A stretch of DNA of 43,331 nt from an uncultured Rhodobiaceae bacterium (GCA_913030915.1 CAJWEW010000010.1:1-43331); one strand, 5' to 3'; counted from the first letter of the stretch, positions 8,566-18,115 are shown. Numbers and translations are program-made. Notes: generated from the sequence alone by a model not told the origin.

Positions 8566-9447
8566 CTAGGAAAACAAAATTGCTGATAGGTCTTTTCTTT
8601 TTTCAACAGTTACAGGATCGACAAATCCCCAGGCTTCAAAAAATTTTAATAACTGTGTCTGAGCGGCTTTCTCATTCCACTCTCTATCTATGTGAATAGA
8701 TTTAATTAGTAAATCTGCAGCTAAGGATTTTTCCCCAATGGAATTATAGTAAAGGGATAAATCAATTCTCGATTGATGGTCGCTTGGATTCTCCTCGATC
8801 TTCTCTTGAAGATTTGAGATATTAGCGTCATCTATAGGCTCACTTTGGGACAATTCAATTGCTGATTTTAGCTGCCTTATTTTCTCATTATTTAATATTT
8901 GTGGGGACAGGCTTGCCAGAAACTCGTTTGCAAAATCAAATTTTCCCATTTGTAAGTAACAATCAGCTATTTCTGATATAACATCAACATTATCAGAGTT
9001 ATCCTCTATAATCGACTCAAGAATGGTGAGTGCTTGGTCGAAGTTTTTTTCTTGCTTCAAATTAATAGCTTCTTGGAGTTGACCTTCGACCTTCGTATCT
9101 TGACTGTTAGCATGCTTATCAAAAAACTTTCTAAGTTCATCTTCTGTTATGTTACCCATGAAGCCATCAATTGGTTTTTGGTCTTTGAAAGCAAACACAG
9201 CAGGTATTGACTGAATGCCCATTTGTGCGGCTATCGCCTGGTTTTCGTCTACATTTACTTTACAGAGTAAGACATTTCCATTATGTTCGCCGACAATTTT
9301 TTCAAGTGTTGGTGTCAATTGCTTACACGGTCCACACCACGGTGCCCAAAAATCTACGATAACAAGACTGTGATTTGAGGCTTCAATCACATCTTCAGTG
9401 AATGATGCAGTTGTCGTATCTTTTATAAATTGGTTAATATCTGTCAT
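8566..9447 (-). CDS. cnoX: TPR-containing thioredoxin (CnoX/YbbN-like)
   Basis: Thioredoxin fused to a helical tetratricopeptide region, the architecture of the chaperone-redoxin CnoX, which protects proteins against oxidation and passes clients to GroEL. Residues 1-110 form the thioredoxin domain with the redox motif WCGPCKQ (C38 and C41) and the cis-proline stretch SIPAVFAF. Residues about 118-290 carry TPR-like repeats. E. coli YbbN lacks the CXXC cysteines, whereas this one keeps both, as reported for Caulobacter, so disulphide exchange is likely. Length 293 fits the family. It is first of the three-gene operon with the LON-domain and Trm112-like genes and diverges from the tRNA-Gly. Confidence 0.9.
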   Translation of the reverse strand: MTDINQFIKDTTTASFTEDVIEASNHSLVIVDFWAPWCGPCKQLTPTLEKIVGEHNGNVLLCKVNVDENQAIAAQMGIQSIPAVFAFKDQKPIDGFMGNITEDELRKFFDKHANSQDTKVEGQLQEAINLKQEKNFDQALTILESIIEDNSDNVDVISEIADCYLQMGKFDFANEFLASLSPQILNNEKIRQLKSAIELSQSEPIDDANISNLQEKIEENPSDHQSRIDLSLYYNSIGEKSLAADLLIKSIHIDREWNEKAAQTQLLKFFEAWGFVDPVTVEKRKDLSAILFS

Positions 9448-9569
9448 AATAAAGTATCCATTCTAGACTTCTTCTATATAATAAGTAATAGCACAAAATC
9501 AATCACATTTAATGAATTATTTGCTAGTAAAATATACTAAATCCATATATAAAATTAGGTGTTTATTAA

Positions 9570-9644
9570 GCGGGCGTAGCTCAGTGGTAGAGCACAACCT
9601 TGCCAAGGTTGGGGTCGTGAGTTCGAATCTCATCGCCCGCTCCA
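9570..9644 (+). tRNA. tRNA-Gly(GCC)
   Basis: A complete cloverleaf of 75 bases can be folded by hand: acceptor GCGGGCG pairing with CGCCCGC, D-stem GCTC/GAGC, anticodon stem CAACC/GGTTG around loop TTGCCAA (anticodon GCC, reading GGC and GGU), five-base variable loop, T-arm GTGAG-TTCGAAT-CTCAT, discriminator T and an encoded CCA. No second copy of its 3' end was noticed, so it does not appear to serve as an integration site here. Confidence 0.97.
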
Positions 9645-9691
9645 TCATCAAAACTTCAAATCCAATTTTTTCTCTGTTGAGGTTTTAGGAA

Positions 9692-11101
9692 ATGTCATCT
9701 CAAAAAATTTTAATTAAAAATGGAACTGTTGTCCATTCTGATAAGGTCGAAGTCACCGATGTTCTTATAGAGGATCAGGTAATAGAGAGAATAGAAAATA
9801 ATATAAGTGTGTCGGCTGATAGAGAAATTGATGCAGCAAATAAATTAGTACTACCGGGTGGTATTGATAGTCATTGTCATATTGAACAGAGATCTGCATC
9901 TGGTCTAGTAAATTCTGATACATTCCTTTCTGGAACAACTGCAGCCGCACTCGGAGGAAATACGACCGTCATACCATTTGCAGCTCAGTATGAGGGCGAC
10001 TCCCTTACAAACATTGTCCAAGAATATCACGAGCTAGCTGAAAATAATGCTATTGTAGATTACTCCATGCACATGATCATTGCTGGGCCGTCCGATGATG
10101 TTGTTGATTTTCAGCTACCAAAGCTGATCAGTGAAGGCCATGGTTCAATAAAGATATTCATGACTTATGACAGGTTAAGGATCGATGATAATAGTATTAA
10201 AAGGATACTTGAGCAGGCTAAGCAATGCGGTGCGATGGTTTCAGTACATGCTGAAAACCATGAAATGATTACAAAAAAAGTAAAAGAATTGCTTGATAAT
10301 GATTGTACGCATCCAAAGTATCACACAGATAGTCATCCAGTCGATGGTGAAGTAGACGCTTTCAAGAGGATCATAAAAATGTCCGAAGAGACAAAACAAC
10401 CGATAATGATTTTTCATGTTTCCTCTGAAAAAGGGCTTAATGAAATAAAAAAAGGTAAGTTAAGGGGGGTTCATTTTTTTGCTGAAACATGCACTCAATA
10501 TCTCTCTTTGAACTCAAGTCTGCTCAACCAATCTGATATAAAAGAAGCTGCAAAGTGGATCTGCAGCCCTCCAGTGCGTGATGAGAGTGACTCCAAAGCA
10601 TTATGGCATGGCATTGAAGAAAAGGTTCTCGATTTAGTATCTTCCGATCATGCGCCATATAGCTATGATGAAAAAGGTAAATTTTTTATGGGTAATAATC
10701 CAAGCTTTAAAGAAATACCAAATGGTATGCCGGGGCTCCATTGGAGATTACCAATTATTCTCAATAAGGTATTAAGAAAACAGTGCAACTTAGATTTGCA
10801 TGATTTTGTTCGGATTACCTCAACAATGCCTGCAAAAATATATGGTCTTTATCCTAAAAAAGGTGAAATTAGAATTGGTTCCGATGCTGATATTACAATC
10901 TGGAACAAAGATAAAAAGATTACACTCACAGACGGCATGGTTGTTGATGGGTCAAAATATAACCCATACTCGGGATTCGAAGTATTTTGCTGGCCCGACG
11001 AAGTGTTATTGAGGGGACATACAATTGTCAAAAATAATAAAATCATTGGAAAACAAAATATAGGTAAATTTTTGCCAACAAAGCTAAGCGATTATATTTG
11101 A
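9692..11101 (+). CDS. dihydropyrimidinase / D-hydantoinase family amidohydrolase
   Basis: Zinc-dependent cyclic-amidohydrolase that opens dihydropyrimidine or hydantoin-like rings; the family also includes allantoinases and non-enzymatic CRMPs. The binuclear metal ligands are all in place: H61 and H63 in DSHCHIE, the carboxylated lysine K154 in GSIKIFMTYD, H186 in SVHAENH, H242 in FHVSSEKG, and D319 in SSDHAPY. The late motif IPNGMPGLHWRL fits dihydropyrimidinases. Length 469 is usual. AGGA precedes the ATG. It sits 47 bases after tRNA-Gly and ends 3 bases from the convergent purH stop. No dihydropyrimidine dehydrogenase or beta-ureidopropionase gene is nearby, so the true substrate is open. 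The segment after H63 (QRSASGLVNS) departs from typical dihydropyrimidinases, suggesting a subfamily with its own specificity. Confidence 0.88.
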   Translation: MSSQKILIKNGTVVHSDKVEVTDVLIEDQVIERIENNISVSADREIDAANKLVLPGGIDSHCHIEQRSASGLVNSDTFLSGTTAAALGGNTTVIPFAAQYEGDSLTNIVQEYHELAENNAIVDYSMHMIIAGPSDDVVDFQLPKLISEGHGSIKIFMTYDRLRIDDNSIKRILEQAKQCGAMVSVHAENHEMITKKVKELLDNDCTHPKYHTDSHPVDGEVDAFKRIIKMSEETKQPIMIFHVSSEKGLNEIKKGKLRGVHFFAETCTQYLSLNSSLLNQSDIKEAAKWICSPPVRDESDSKALWHGIEEKVLDLVSSDHAPYSYDEKGKFFMGNNPSFKEIPNGMPGLHWRLPIILNKVLRKQCNLDLHDFVRITSTMPAKIYGLYPKKGEIRIGSDADITIWNKDKKITLTDGMVVDGSKYNPYSGFEVFCWPDEVLLRGHTIVKNNKIIGKQNIGKFLPTKLSDYI

Positions 11102-11104
11102 TTG

Positions 11105-12673
11105 TTAGTGCTTAAAATGTCTGTAACCAGTGAAAACCATTGACAGGCCAGCATTATTTGCTGTTTCGATAACCTCTTTATCTCGAATCGAACCGCCAGG
11201 CTGGATTACGGCGCTTGCACCAAATTTGATGGCTTCATCTAATCCATCAGAAAATGGAAAAAATGCATCAGATGCAATGACACATCCAGTTTTTTGTTTT
11301 TCATCATTTATATTCTCATAAAATTTCTGTATTGCAATTTTTGATGAATCTACACGACTCGTTTGCCCCGCTCCGATACCAATTGTTTTCATATTCTTTA
11401 CATAAACAATTGCATTAGATTTTACATGCTTTACAACCTTGAATGCGAATATCAAATCTTTCATTTGGTCAGAATTAGGTTTGTTAGAAGTGACAGTATT
11501 TAGTTCACTCTCATCAATTATAAATTGGTCTCTGTCTTGTACCAAATAGCCTCCATAGACTGACTTGAGTATCTTGTTGTCCGATTTTTCATTATTGATT
11601 ATGTTAAACTTTATTACTCTGAGATTTTGCTTATCCGATAGTACCTTTAATGCATCATCAGTAAAACCGGGTGCGATTACAACTTCTGAAAAAATTTTTA
11701 TAATTTCATCTGCAGTGTCTGCGTCAATAGTAACATTAGCTATTAAGATACCACCAAAAGCACTCGTTGGATCACAAGATAGTGCATCAATATATGAGGC
11801 AACTAACGTATCTTTCTGGGCGACGCCACAGGGGTTAGCGTGTTTGATTATAGCAAATGTGGGGCTATCGTTCTTAAAATCGTCAATTAGCTGCAGAGCC
11901 GCATCAATATCATTAATATTATTATAAGATAACTCTTTTCCTTGTAATTGTTCGATGGAGCCAAGCCCACTCTCTGAATTAATTTGTAATCCACCTGATT
12001 GATGAGGGTTTTCACCATATCTTAATTTTTTTTCGCTTATTTTTGTATCTGATAACCAATTTTCCTGCTCGGGGTTGAGGTAGTTTTCAAACCAATTTGA
12101 AATTATCTTATCATATTCATAGGTTAATTTAAAAGCTTCAGCTGATAGTGATATTCTTTCACTTAATGATAACCCTCCATTTATCTTTAATTTACTTACT
12201 AGATCGTCATATGCACCGGTTTGAGTTATTACCGACACTCTGGGATAATTTTTTGCAGATGCTCTTATCATCGAAGGGCCCCCAATATCAATATTTTCAA
12301 TAATTTCAGCAACGTTTTTTGTGGTTTCGATAATTTTTTGGAAAGGGTATAAGTTTACAACCACAAGGTCAAATTCCTCTATATTAAACTCTTTAATTGT
12401 TTCCTTGTCATCTGCATTATCCAATCTTGAGAGCAGGCCTGCGTATATATTTGGGTGTAATGTTTTAACCCGACCATCCAAGACCTCTGGGAATTTTGTG
12501 ATTTCATCTATTTGAGTGACTTCAATATTATTATCAACTAGTAATCTTGCTGTACCTCCTGTGGAGACAATTTCAATACCAAGCTCTGCAAGGCTTTTAG
12601 CGAGCTTTACTATATCTGTTTTATCAAAAACACTAATGAGAGCACGTTTTATTTTTATAATATTATCATTCAT
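11105..12673 (-). CDS. purH: bifunctional AICAR transformylase / IMP cyclohydrolase
   Basis: Catalyses the last two steps of IMP synthesis: formylation of AICAR with 10-formyl-tetrahydrofolate and ring closure. The N-terminal MGS-type cyclohydrolase domain (about 1-150) has ALISVFDKT and STGGTARLL. The transformylase domain follows, with LRYGENPHQ, the catalytic Lys-His in IIKHANPCGVA, SAFGGI, and the C-terminal ASDAFFPFSDG, IQPGGSIRD and FTGYRHFKH. Length 522 is standard. It is the third gene of rsmB-cupin-purH on the minus strand, each 39 bases apart. The rsmB-purH linkage is typical for alphaproteobacteria. Confidence 0.97.
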   Translation of the reverse strand: MNDNIIKIKRALISVFDKTDIVKLAKSLAELGIEIVSTGGTARLLVDNNIEVTQIDEITKFPEVLDGRVKTLHPNIYAGLLSRLDNADDKETIKEFNIEEFDLVVVNLYPFQKIIETTKNVAEIIENIDIGGPSMIRASAKNYPRVSVITQTGAYDDLVSKLKINGGLSLSERISLSAEAFKLTYEYDKIISNWFENYLNPEQENWLSDTKISEKKLRYGENPHQSGGLQINSESGLGSIEQLQGKELSYNNINDIDAALQLIDDFKNDSPTFAIIKHANPCGVAQKDTLVASYIDALSCDPTSAFGGILIANVTIDADTADEIIKIFSEVVIAPGFTDDALKVLSDKQNLRVIKFNIINNEKSDNKILKSVYGGYLVQDRDQFIIDESELNTVTSNKPNSDQMKDLIFAFKVVKHVKSNAIVYVKNMKTIGIGAGQTSRVDSSKIAIQKFYENINDEKQKTGCVIASDAFFPFSDGLDEAIKFGASAVIQPGGSIRDKEVIETANNAGLSMVFTGYRHFKH

Positions 12674-12712
12674 ACCCGGTTATTTCCTTGGAGCTTGAGT
12701 TACATTTTAAAA

Positions 12713-13108
12713 CTATTCTTGCATCTCAAGTTTTTCCATTAGTTCATCAAGATTAGTCACATCAGTATAATCTTCACTCAAGCCACCCGTTCCTGATTTA
12801 TTTTTACACGCAAAGAATGTGCATTCATCATCTAAAAGACGTATACCATGCACGGTATTTCTTGGAATAAAAATTAAATCACCAGCATCCGCGGTTGTTG
12901 TCTCATCTCCCAGTAAGACTGCTAGTTTACCGGAGAGAATATATATCCATTGTTCGTCATTTGGGTGATAATGCGGGGGTGGAACATCGCCTTTTTTGTA
13001 GGTTACAATACCTACTTTAAGAAGATCCCCGGCGTATTGGATCATTTTTATATGGGGTCTTGCAACATCTGGCGTGGCTTCCATCTCATCTTTTCGGAAA
13101 ATCGGCAT
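12713..13108 (-). CDS. cupin-domain protein
   Basis: A single-domain cupin of 131 residues. Motif 1 is HYHPNDEQWIYILSGK (HxH plus the acidic and later Gly positions) and motif 2 is GDLIFIPRNTVHG, so a mononuclear metal site is likely conserved. A C-terminal acidic helix follows. The start is decided by the ribosome site: AGGAG lies six bases before the ATG at 13106-13108 (MPIFRKDEM), and a more upstream ATG at 13121-13123 overlaps that site. The gene lies in a 39-base/39-base sandwich between rsmB and purH, likely one operon. In many alphaproteobacteria this slot holds a heparinase-family gene or nothing. The substrate cannot be told; cupins of this type include isomerases, dioxygenases and binding proteins. 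Confidence 0.85.
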   Translation of the reverse strand: MPIFRKDEMEATPDVARPHIKMIQYAGDLLKVGIVTYKKGDVPPPHYHPNDEQWIYILSGKLAVLLGDETTTADAGDLIFIPRNTVHGIRLLDDECTFFACKNKSGTGGLSEDYTDVTNLDELMEKLEMQE

Positions 13109-13147
13109 TGAGTTACTCCTCATTTTTGTAAGTATACGCTAATATTA

Positions 13148-14476
13148 TTATTTTTTCTGAAGAATGGAAATAAAGAAACCATCATTTCCACCATCCGCTA
13201 TCGTATTCGGTAAAATCCGTAAATAACCATTGGGGTCAATAAACTCTTGAAATATACTAATATCTTTTTTACCAATTTTTCTTAATGCAATATCATCTCT
13301 TTCATCCAAGACTCTATCAATTTGGTATTCTCCCTCCTCCTTTTCTAATGAGCATGTGCAATACAAGAGAAAACCACCCTTTTTAATAAGTTTAATTCCA
13401 TTAATAAGTAATTTATATTGAAGATTTGTAAGATAATCTAGATTATGGTTTTTTCTTCTTAATATGTCTGGGTTCCGTCTTATGACGCCGGTAGAACTAC
13501 ATGGCGCATCTATCAAAACTCCATCATACTTTAATTTTGTGCTCCATTTTGTACCATCAGCATGAATAATATCTGCTTCAAAGTTCAGTCTTTTAAGGTT
13601 TATTTTTAAAAGGTTTATACGATCAATACTGCTTTCAATTGCTGTAACTTTTGCTCCAGCGTCAATTAAATTTGCTGTTTTCCCTCCAGGTGCAGCGCAC
13701 AGATCAACAATGCTTTTGTTATAAATTTCATTTTGAATAATTTGAACGGGTATGGATGCAGCAATATCTTGGACCCACCATTTGCCATCATGATAATATT
13801 TTATATCTGGAATAAATCCAAACTTTTTGAAACGAATATTTCTAGGAACAATACTTCGCCCACCAAGATCTTCAGCAATTTTTTCATCAATTTTTTTTAA
13901 TGTTATGTCTAAAGGTGGAATATTGATTAATGAGTTTGCTATTTGATTTATCTCATCAGTAGTATAGTAATTTTTCCACCTATCTAGAATCCATTTTGGG
14001 ATTAGTTCTAAATTATCAAATTGATAATCAGTATATTTGTTTATATTATCGCACACTCTGCGGAGCACGGCATTAACAAGATTTTTTAATTTATATGATT
14101 TTTTATCATTTTTAGTTTGTATTATCGCAAGATTAACCACGGCATAGGGAGGGGACTGCATAAAAATTAATTGGCATATGGCAGTCATCATAATTAGATG
14201 AATTCGGGGGGAATGACTCTGTACCGATTTTTTCAGGTGAATATATAAAATCTGCTCAATGTGCCCCCACCGCCTGAGGGTTGTCATGACTATCAATTTA
14301 CAAAGTGCAATATCCTCTTTTGGTAAATTCCGATAACTCTCTTTTTTGAGGTAAAATTCTAGTCTGTCGTCTGGGCTTACATTTTTACGAACCACCTCAT
14401 ATAGTATTTCCAAGGCCAGTTCCCTAGGGATATACCCCTTTTCTTGAGGTTTTATTGTTTTCTTTGCAGCTGACAT
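13148..14476 (-). CDS. rsmB: 16S rRNA (cytosine-5) methyltransferase RsmB
   Basis: SAM-dependent methyltransferase that makes m5C in 16S rRNA (position 967 in E. coli). Residues 1-145 are the NusB-like RNA-binding domain (EILYEVVRK, YAVVNLAI, LVNAVLRR). The catalytic domain carries the SAM motif LCAAPGGKT (259-267), DAPCSSTG with C326, and YCTCSLEKEEGE with the nucleophile C375; both cysteines of the m5C mechanism are therefore present. Length 442 is typical. It is first in the rsmB-cupin-purH unit and diverges from the DUF1674 gene over 61 bases, which must hold both promoters. Confidence 0.94.
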   Translation of the reverse strand: MSAAKKTIKPQEKGYIPRELALEILYEVVRKNVSPDDRLEFYLKKESYRNLPKEDIALCKLIVMTTLRRWGHIEQILYIHLKKSVQSHSPRIHLIMMTAICQLIFMQSPPYAVVNLAIIQTKNDKKSYKLKNLVNAVLRRVCDNINKYTDYQFDNLELIPKWILDRWKNYYTTDEINQIANSLINIPPLDITLKKIDEKIAEDLGGRSIVPRNIRFKKFGFIPDIKYYHDGKWWVQDIAASIPVQIIQNEIYNKSIVDLCAAPGGKTANLIDAGAKVTAIESSIDRINLLKINLKRLNFEADIIHADGTKWSTKLKYDGVLIDAPCSSTGVIRRNPDILRRKNHNLDYLTNLQYKLLINGIKLIKKGGFLLYCTCSLEKEEGEYQIDRVLDERDDIALRKIGKKDISIFQEFIDPNGYLRILPNTIADGGNDGFFISILQKK

Positions 14477-14537
14477 ATTTAATTTTGTTTTTTATTAATT
14501 ATATTTATACTTATAGATGTAACAATAATAATAAATA

Positions 14538-14723
14538 ATGTCAGAAAATAATAAAAATAAACTTTCACCTGCGGCAAAGAGAGCTCTGAAGGAAGCTGAA
14601 GAGAGAAGAAAAGCGAATAGAAAAACAGTAACTGAAATGCCAAAAGAAATTGATGGACCAGAGGGGCCCGAACCCACAAGATATGGCGACTGGGAAAAAA
14701 AGGGAATTACCTCTGATTTCTAG
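14538..14723 (+). CDS. DUF1674 protein, SDHAF4-like succinate dehydrogenase assembly factor
   Basis: A 61-residue charged protein. The N-terminal half is a lysine-rich helix (LSPAAKRALKEAEERRK) and the C-terminus ends in GPEGPEPTRYGDWEKKGITSDF, the diagnostic end of DUF1674 (PF07896). Mitochondrial SDHAF4 (Sdh8) belongs to this family and helps assemble flavinylated SdhA; the bacterial members are presumed to act likewise. It is divergent from rsmB, a frequent alphaproteobacterial neighbour. Its TAG stop directly abuts the stop codon of acs on the other strand with no base between. Confidence 0.88.
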   Translation: MSENNKNKLSPAAKRALKEAEERRKANRKTVTEMPKEIDGPEGPEPTRYGDWEKKGITSDF

Positions 14724-16679
14724 TTATTTATTCTTTCTATTACTAATCAGATCATCAACAACTGTAGGATCGGCGAGTGTTGAGGTATCGCCTAAATCAC
14801 TAAAATTATTTTCAGCAATTTTGCGTAATATACGACGCATAATTTTTCCTGACCTCGTCTTTGGTAAGGATGGTGTTATTTGTATGTGATCTGGCGAAGC
14901 AATTGGTCCAATTACATCTCTAACAGTACTATTGAGTTCTTTTGAAATTGCTTCATCTTCAAAGTCAACACCAGCTTTTAGACTGACAAAAGCATAGATA
15001 CCCTGACCCTTGATATTGTGAGGGAACCCAACGACTGCAGATTCGGATACTTTTTTGTTTGAAACAAGTGCGGACTCTACCTCCGCAGTTCCGAGCCTAT
15101 GACCTGAAACATTTATAACGTCATCAACTCTACCTGTTATCCAGTAGTAACCGTCTGAGTCTCTCCGGCATCCATCACCTGTAAAATACATTTCATCATA
15201 TGTTGAAAAATATGTACTTTCGAATCTTTTGTGATCTCCATATACTGTCCGCATTTGTCCCGGCCATGAGTCGCATATGACTAAATTGCCGCTGCATTCA
15301 TCGTTTAAAATTTTCCCGTCAGCATCAACAATTGCAGGTTGTATTCCAAAAAAAGGTAACGTCGCAGACCCAGGTTTTTGGTCAATTGCGCCCGGTAAAG
15401 GCGATATCATGATACCACCTGTCTCCGTTTGCCACCATGTATCTACTATTGGAGATTTTGCATCGCCGACAACATTGAAATACCAATTCCACGCCTCAGG
15501 ATTGATTGGTTCCCCGACTGTTCCTAAAAGCCGCAAACTGGAACGGTCTGTGCATTTAACATGTTCATCACCAGCACCCATGAGAGCTCTAATCGCGGTT
15601 GGGGCAGTATAGAAAATATTAACTGCATACTTATCAATAATTTCCCAGCACCTTGATGCATTTGGATAGTTTGGAAGTCCCTCATACATCAGTACAGTTG
15701 CTGCATTTGAGAGAGGTCCATATACAATGTAACTGTGACCCGTAATCCACCCGACATCAGCAGCGCACCAATAAATATCATCTGGTTTGTAATCAAAAAT
15801 ATATTGATGTGTCATCGATGCGTAGACTATGTAACCGCCTGTCGTATGAAGAACACCTTTCGGTTTTCCTGTCGAGCCAGAGGTATATAAAATAAAGAGC
15901 GGGTCTTCCGCGGCCATTTCTTCAGGAGGGCAAGAGCCAGATACTTTTTCTATTTCTTCATGATACCATGTATCAATTGATGAATCCCATGTAATTTTAT
16001 TTCCAGTTCGCTGAATCACTAATGATTTTTCAACCACAGTCCCAAGTCTATTAGCAATCTTGATTGCATCATCGACATTTGCCTTGAGCGGTATGATTTT
16101 TCCACCACGTATTCCCTCATCTGCAGTAATAATTATTTTTGATTTACAGTCATGAATTCGTCCAGCAAGAGCTTCGGGAGAAAATCCTCCAAAAACTACC
16201 GAGTGGATTGCACCAATTCTTGCACAAGCGAGCATTGCAAAGGTTGCCTCTGGTATCATTGGCATGTATATGGTGACCCGGTCACCCTTTTTTGTACCGA
16301 TATTTTTTAAAATATTTCCAAATTTAGATACTTCTTCGTAGAGCTGCTGGTAAGTATAAATACGAGTTATCTCGCCATCATCACTCTCCCAAATAATAGC
16401 TTTTTTTTGGGAATTATGTTTAAGATGACGATCAATACAATTGGAAGAAATATTTAGTGTACCGTCTTCAAACCACTGAATACTTATATTATTCTTCTTG
16501 TAAGATGTATTTTTGACTTTTGTGTATGGTTTGATCCAATCAATTCTTTGACCATGTTTACGCCAAAAAGTTTCGGGTGAATTTATACTCTCTGCGTAAA
16601 GATCATCATATGTTTTTCGATTAATGTGAGAATTTTCTGACCAAGTTTTGCTAACTTTATTTCCTATAAAATTATTCAT
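14724..16679 (-). CDS. acs: acetyl-CoA synthetase (AMP-forming)
   Basis: Activates acetate to acetyl-CoA through acetyl-AMP. The 651-residue length matches Acs. ANL-superfamily core motifs are [11 protein letters not shown] (265-275), the tryptophan-bearing acetate pocket motif [38 protein letters not shown], and the C-terminal [11 protein letters not shown], whose lysine is the catalytic residue subject to reversible acetylation. All appear intact. It is a single gene, separated by 27 bases from the upstream EVE-domain gene and possibly co-transcribed with it. Confidence 0.97.
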   Translation of the reverse strand: MNNFIGNKVSKTWSENSHINRKTYDDLYAESINSPETFWRKHGQRIDWIKPYTKVKNTSYKKNNISIQWFEDGTLNISSNCIDRHLKHNSQKKAIIWESDDGEITRIYTYQQLYEEVSKFGNILKNIGTKKGDRVTIYMPMIPEATFAMLACARIGAIHSVVFGGFSPEALAGRIHDCKSKIIITADEGIRGGKIIPLKANVDDAIKIANRLGTVVEKSLVIQRTGNKITWDSSIDTWYHEEIEKVSGSCPPEEMAAEDPLFILYTSGSTGKPKGVLHTTGGYIVYASMTHQYIFDYKPDDIYWCAADVGWITGHSYIVYGPLSNAATVLMYEGLPNYPNASRCWEIIDKYAVNIFYTAPTAIRALMGAGDEHVKCTDRSSLRLLGTVGEPINPEAWNWYFNVVGDAKSPIVDTWWQTETGGIMISPLPGAIDQKPGSATLPFFGIQPAIVDADGKILNDECSGNLVICDSWPGQMRTVYGDHKRFESTYFSTYDEMYFTGDGCRRDSDGYYWITGRVDDVINVSGHRLGTAEVESALVSNKKVSESAVVGFPHNIKGQGIYAFVSLKAGVDFEDEAISKELNSTVRDVIGPIASPDHIQITPSLPKTRSGKIMRRILRKIAENNFSDLGDTSTLADPTVVDDLISNRKNK

Positions 16680-16706
16680 TTTTATTAATCACCATTTTTA
16701 ATTCTA

Positions 16707-17123
16707 TTATTGCGGTTGCCCCATATCACAAATGATATTCCATTCTCTTTCAGTCACAGGTTGTACTGACAATCTAGAATTTTTTACGAGCACCATATCA
16801 CTCAAAGAGGCAGTAAGCTTTATGGTGTCCAAATTCACTGGGTTTGTAAAACTCTTATGGTAAGCGAGGTCTACACATCTCCACGTACTGTCATTGGTTG
16901 TTGTATCGTTGTGGGCTTCAGCAATTACCTTCACAATGCCCACGATATTCCTCTCTTTAACTGAATGATAAAAAAAGCCTAGATCATCTATCTTCATCTT
17001 ATCCATGTTATTTCTTGCTTGATAATTTCTAACCCCGTCCCATTCTGTGCCTTTAGAACCTGCAGCAATTTGGTCATTCCAGGACCATGTATTCGGTTCA
17101 GATTTAAAAAGCCAGTACGCCAT
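16707..17123 (-). CDS. EVE-domain protein
   Basis: A 138-residue member of the EVE/PUA-like family (PF01878, thymocyte nuclear protein 1 homologues), which bind modified bases in DNA or RNA. Seen in the sequence: WLFKSEPNTWSW at the start, EWDGVRNYQARN and GFFYHSVKERNIVGI, the conserved aromatic-rich binding pocket. It begins 2 bases after the gpsA stop and lies in tsaD-gpsA-EVE. This linkage is common in alphaproteobacteria; an intervening YciI gene often found there is absent. The ligand is unknown. Confidence 0.92.
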   Translation of the reverse strand: MAYWLFKSEPNTWSWNDQIAAGSKGTEWDGVRNYQARNNMDKMKIDDLGFFYHSVKERNIVGIVKVIAEAHNDTTTNDSTWRCVDLAYHKSFTNPVNLDTIKLTASLSDMVLVKNSRLSVQPVTEREWNIICDMGQPQ

Positions 17124-17125
17124 AA

Positions 17126-18115
17126 CTAATCCTTGCTTGTATTTTCATCCCTAAGCGGTCTATTCATTAATAGGCCAATTTCGTTATCAACAGATCCATT
17201 ATTATATAATATATTATAAACTGCATCAATTATTGGTAGCTTGATCTTTTTCTTTTTGGAAATATTATAAACTGCATTAGTGGTATAAAAACCTTCGGTC
17301 AAGTCTTTTGAGATGTTCTTTAATCCATCTGAGATACCGATTTGATTACCAAGTTTGGTGTTCCTTGATTTTAAACTTGTTGCAGTCAAAACCAAATCAC
17401 CTAATCCTGATAGACCAAAAAATGTCTCTTTTTTTGCTCCCATAATCATCCCAAAAGTAATAATTTCATTCATGCCACGCGTTATTAAAGATGCAACAGC
17501 GCCATCCCCTAATTTTTTGCCCATTGCGATGCCTGTGGCAATTGCTATTACGTTTTTTAGTGCCCCACCAATTTGAACGCCGACGACGTCGTCATTGAAG
17601 TAAGGACGAAAGTTATTACTGGCGAGAAGCTGCCCCATATTTTCAAGAGTAGAATATGAGTCCGAAGCCAATGTGATTGCTATTGGATGTCCATTTGCAA
17701 GATCAATTGCAAAACCCGGTCCTGATAAAATTACAGGGATGCAATCAGGCAGATTTTCTTTGCTGATTTCAGTGAGAAGTTTATTTGAATTTATGTCAAT
17801 GCCTTTACAAGCGATCACTAGTGGTTTGTTGATGCTTTTTATCTTACGGATTTTTTGTGTGATTGTATCAAACTTTTGAGTCGGGGATGCATATATCAAT
17901 GTATCACTGTTTAATACTTCCTCTAAAGAATCTGTAAATTTGATTTTTTCACTGATGATTATATCATCTAATTTTGACGCCTTTCTCTCAGAATTGAGTT
18001 TCCTTAACTTTTGCTTATCATGGTGCCATAGACATACGTCACAACCATTTTTTTCCAAGCTAATTCCGAGAGCAATTCCCCAGGCACCAGCTCCAATTAT
18101 TCCAACTTTTTTCAT
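17126..18115 (-). CDS. gpsA: glycerol-3-phosphate dehydrogenase [NAD(P)+]
   Basis: Reduces dihydroxyacetone phosphate to sn-glycerol 3-phosphate for phospholipid synthesis. The NAD(P)-binding GAGAWG is at 8-13. Further signatures are CKGID, SGPGFA, and the catalytic-lysine stretch GGALKNVIAIATG, followed by GLSGLGDLVLT and the C-terminal P(L/I)IDAVYNILY. Length 329 is typical. The ATG overlaps the tsaD stop by four bases (ATGA), so translation is coupled. Confidence 0.96.
   Translation of the reverse strand: MKKVGIIGAGAWGIALGISLEKNGCDVCLWHHDKQKLRKLNSERKASKLDDIIISEKIKFTDSLEEVLNSDTLIYASPTQKFDTITQKIRKIKSINKPLVIACKGIDINSNKLLTEISKENLPDCIPVILSGPGFAIDLANGHPIAITLASDSYSTLENMGQLLASNNFRPYFNDDVVGVQIGGALKNVIAIATGIAMGKKLGDGAVASLITRGMNEIITFGMIMGAKKETFFGLSGLGDLVLTATSLKSRNTKLGNQIGISDGLKNISKDLTEGFYTTNAVYNISKKKKIKLPIIDAVYNILYNNGSVDNEIGLLMNRPLRDENTSKD

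Noticed and set aside
9621-9644. tRNA-Gly 3' end as an integration site
   Set aside because: No integrase gene and no second copy of the tRNA 3' segment were seen downstream.
14479-14679. Minus-strand frames opposite the DUF1674 gene
   Set aside because: The DUF1674 reading has a clear family signature, while the opposite frames are low-complexity shadows.
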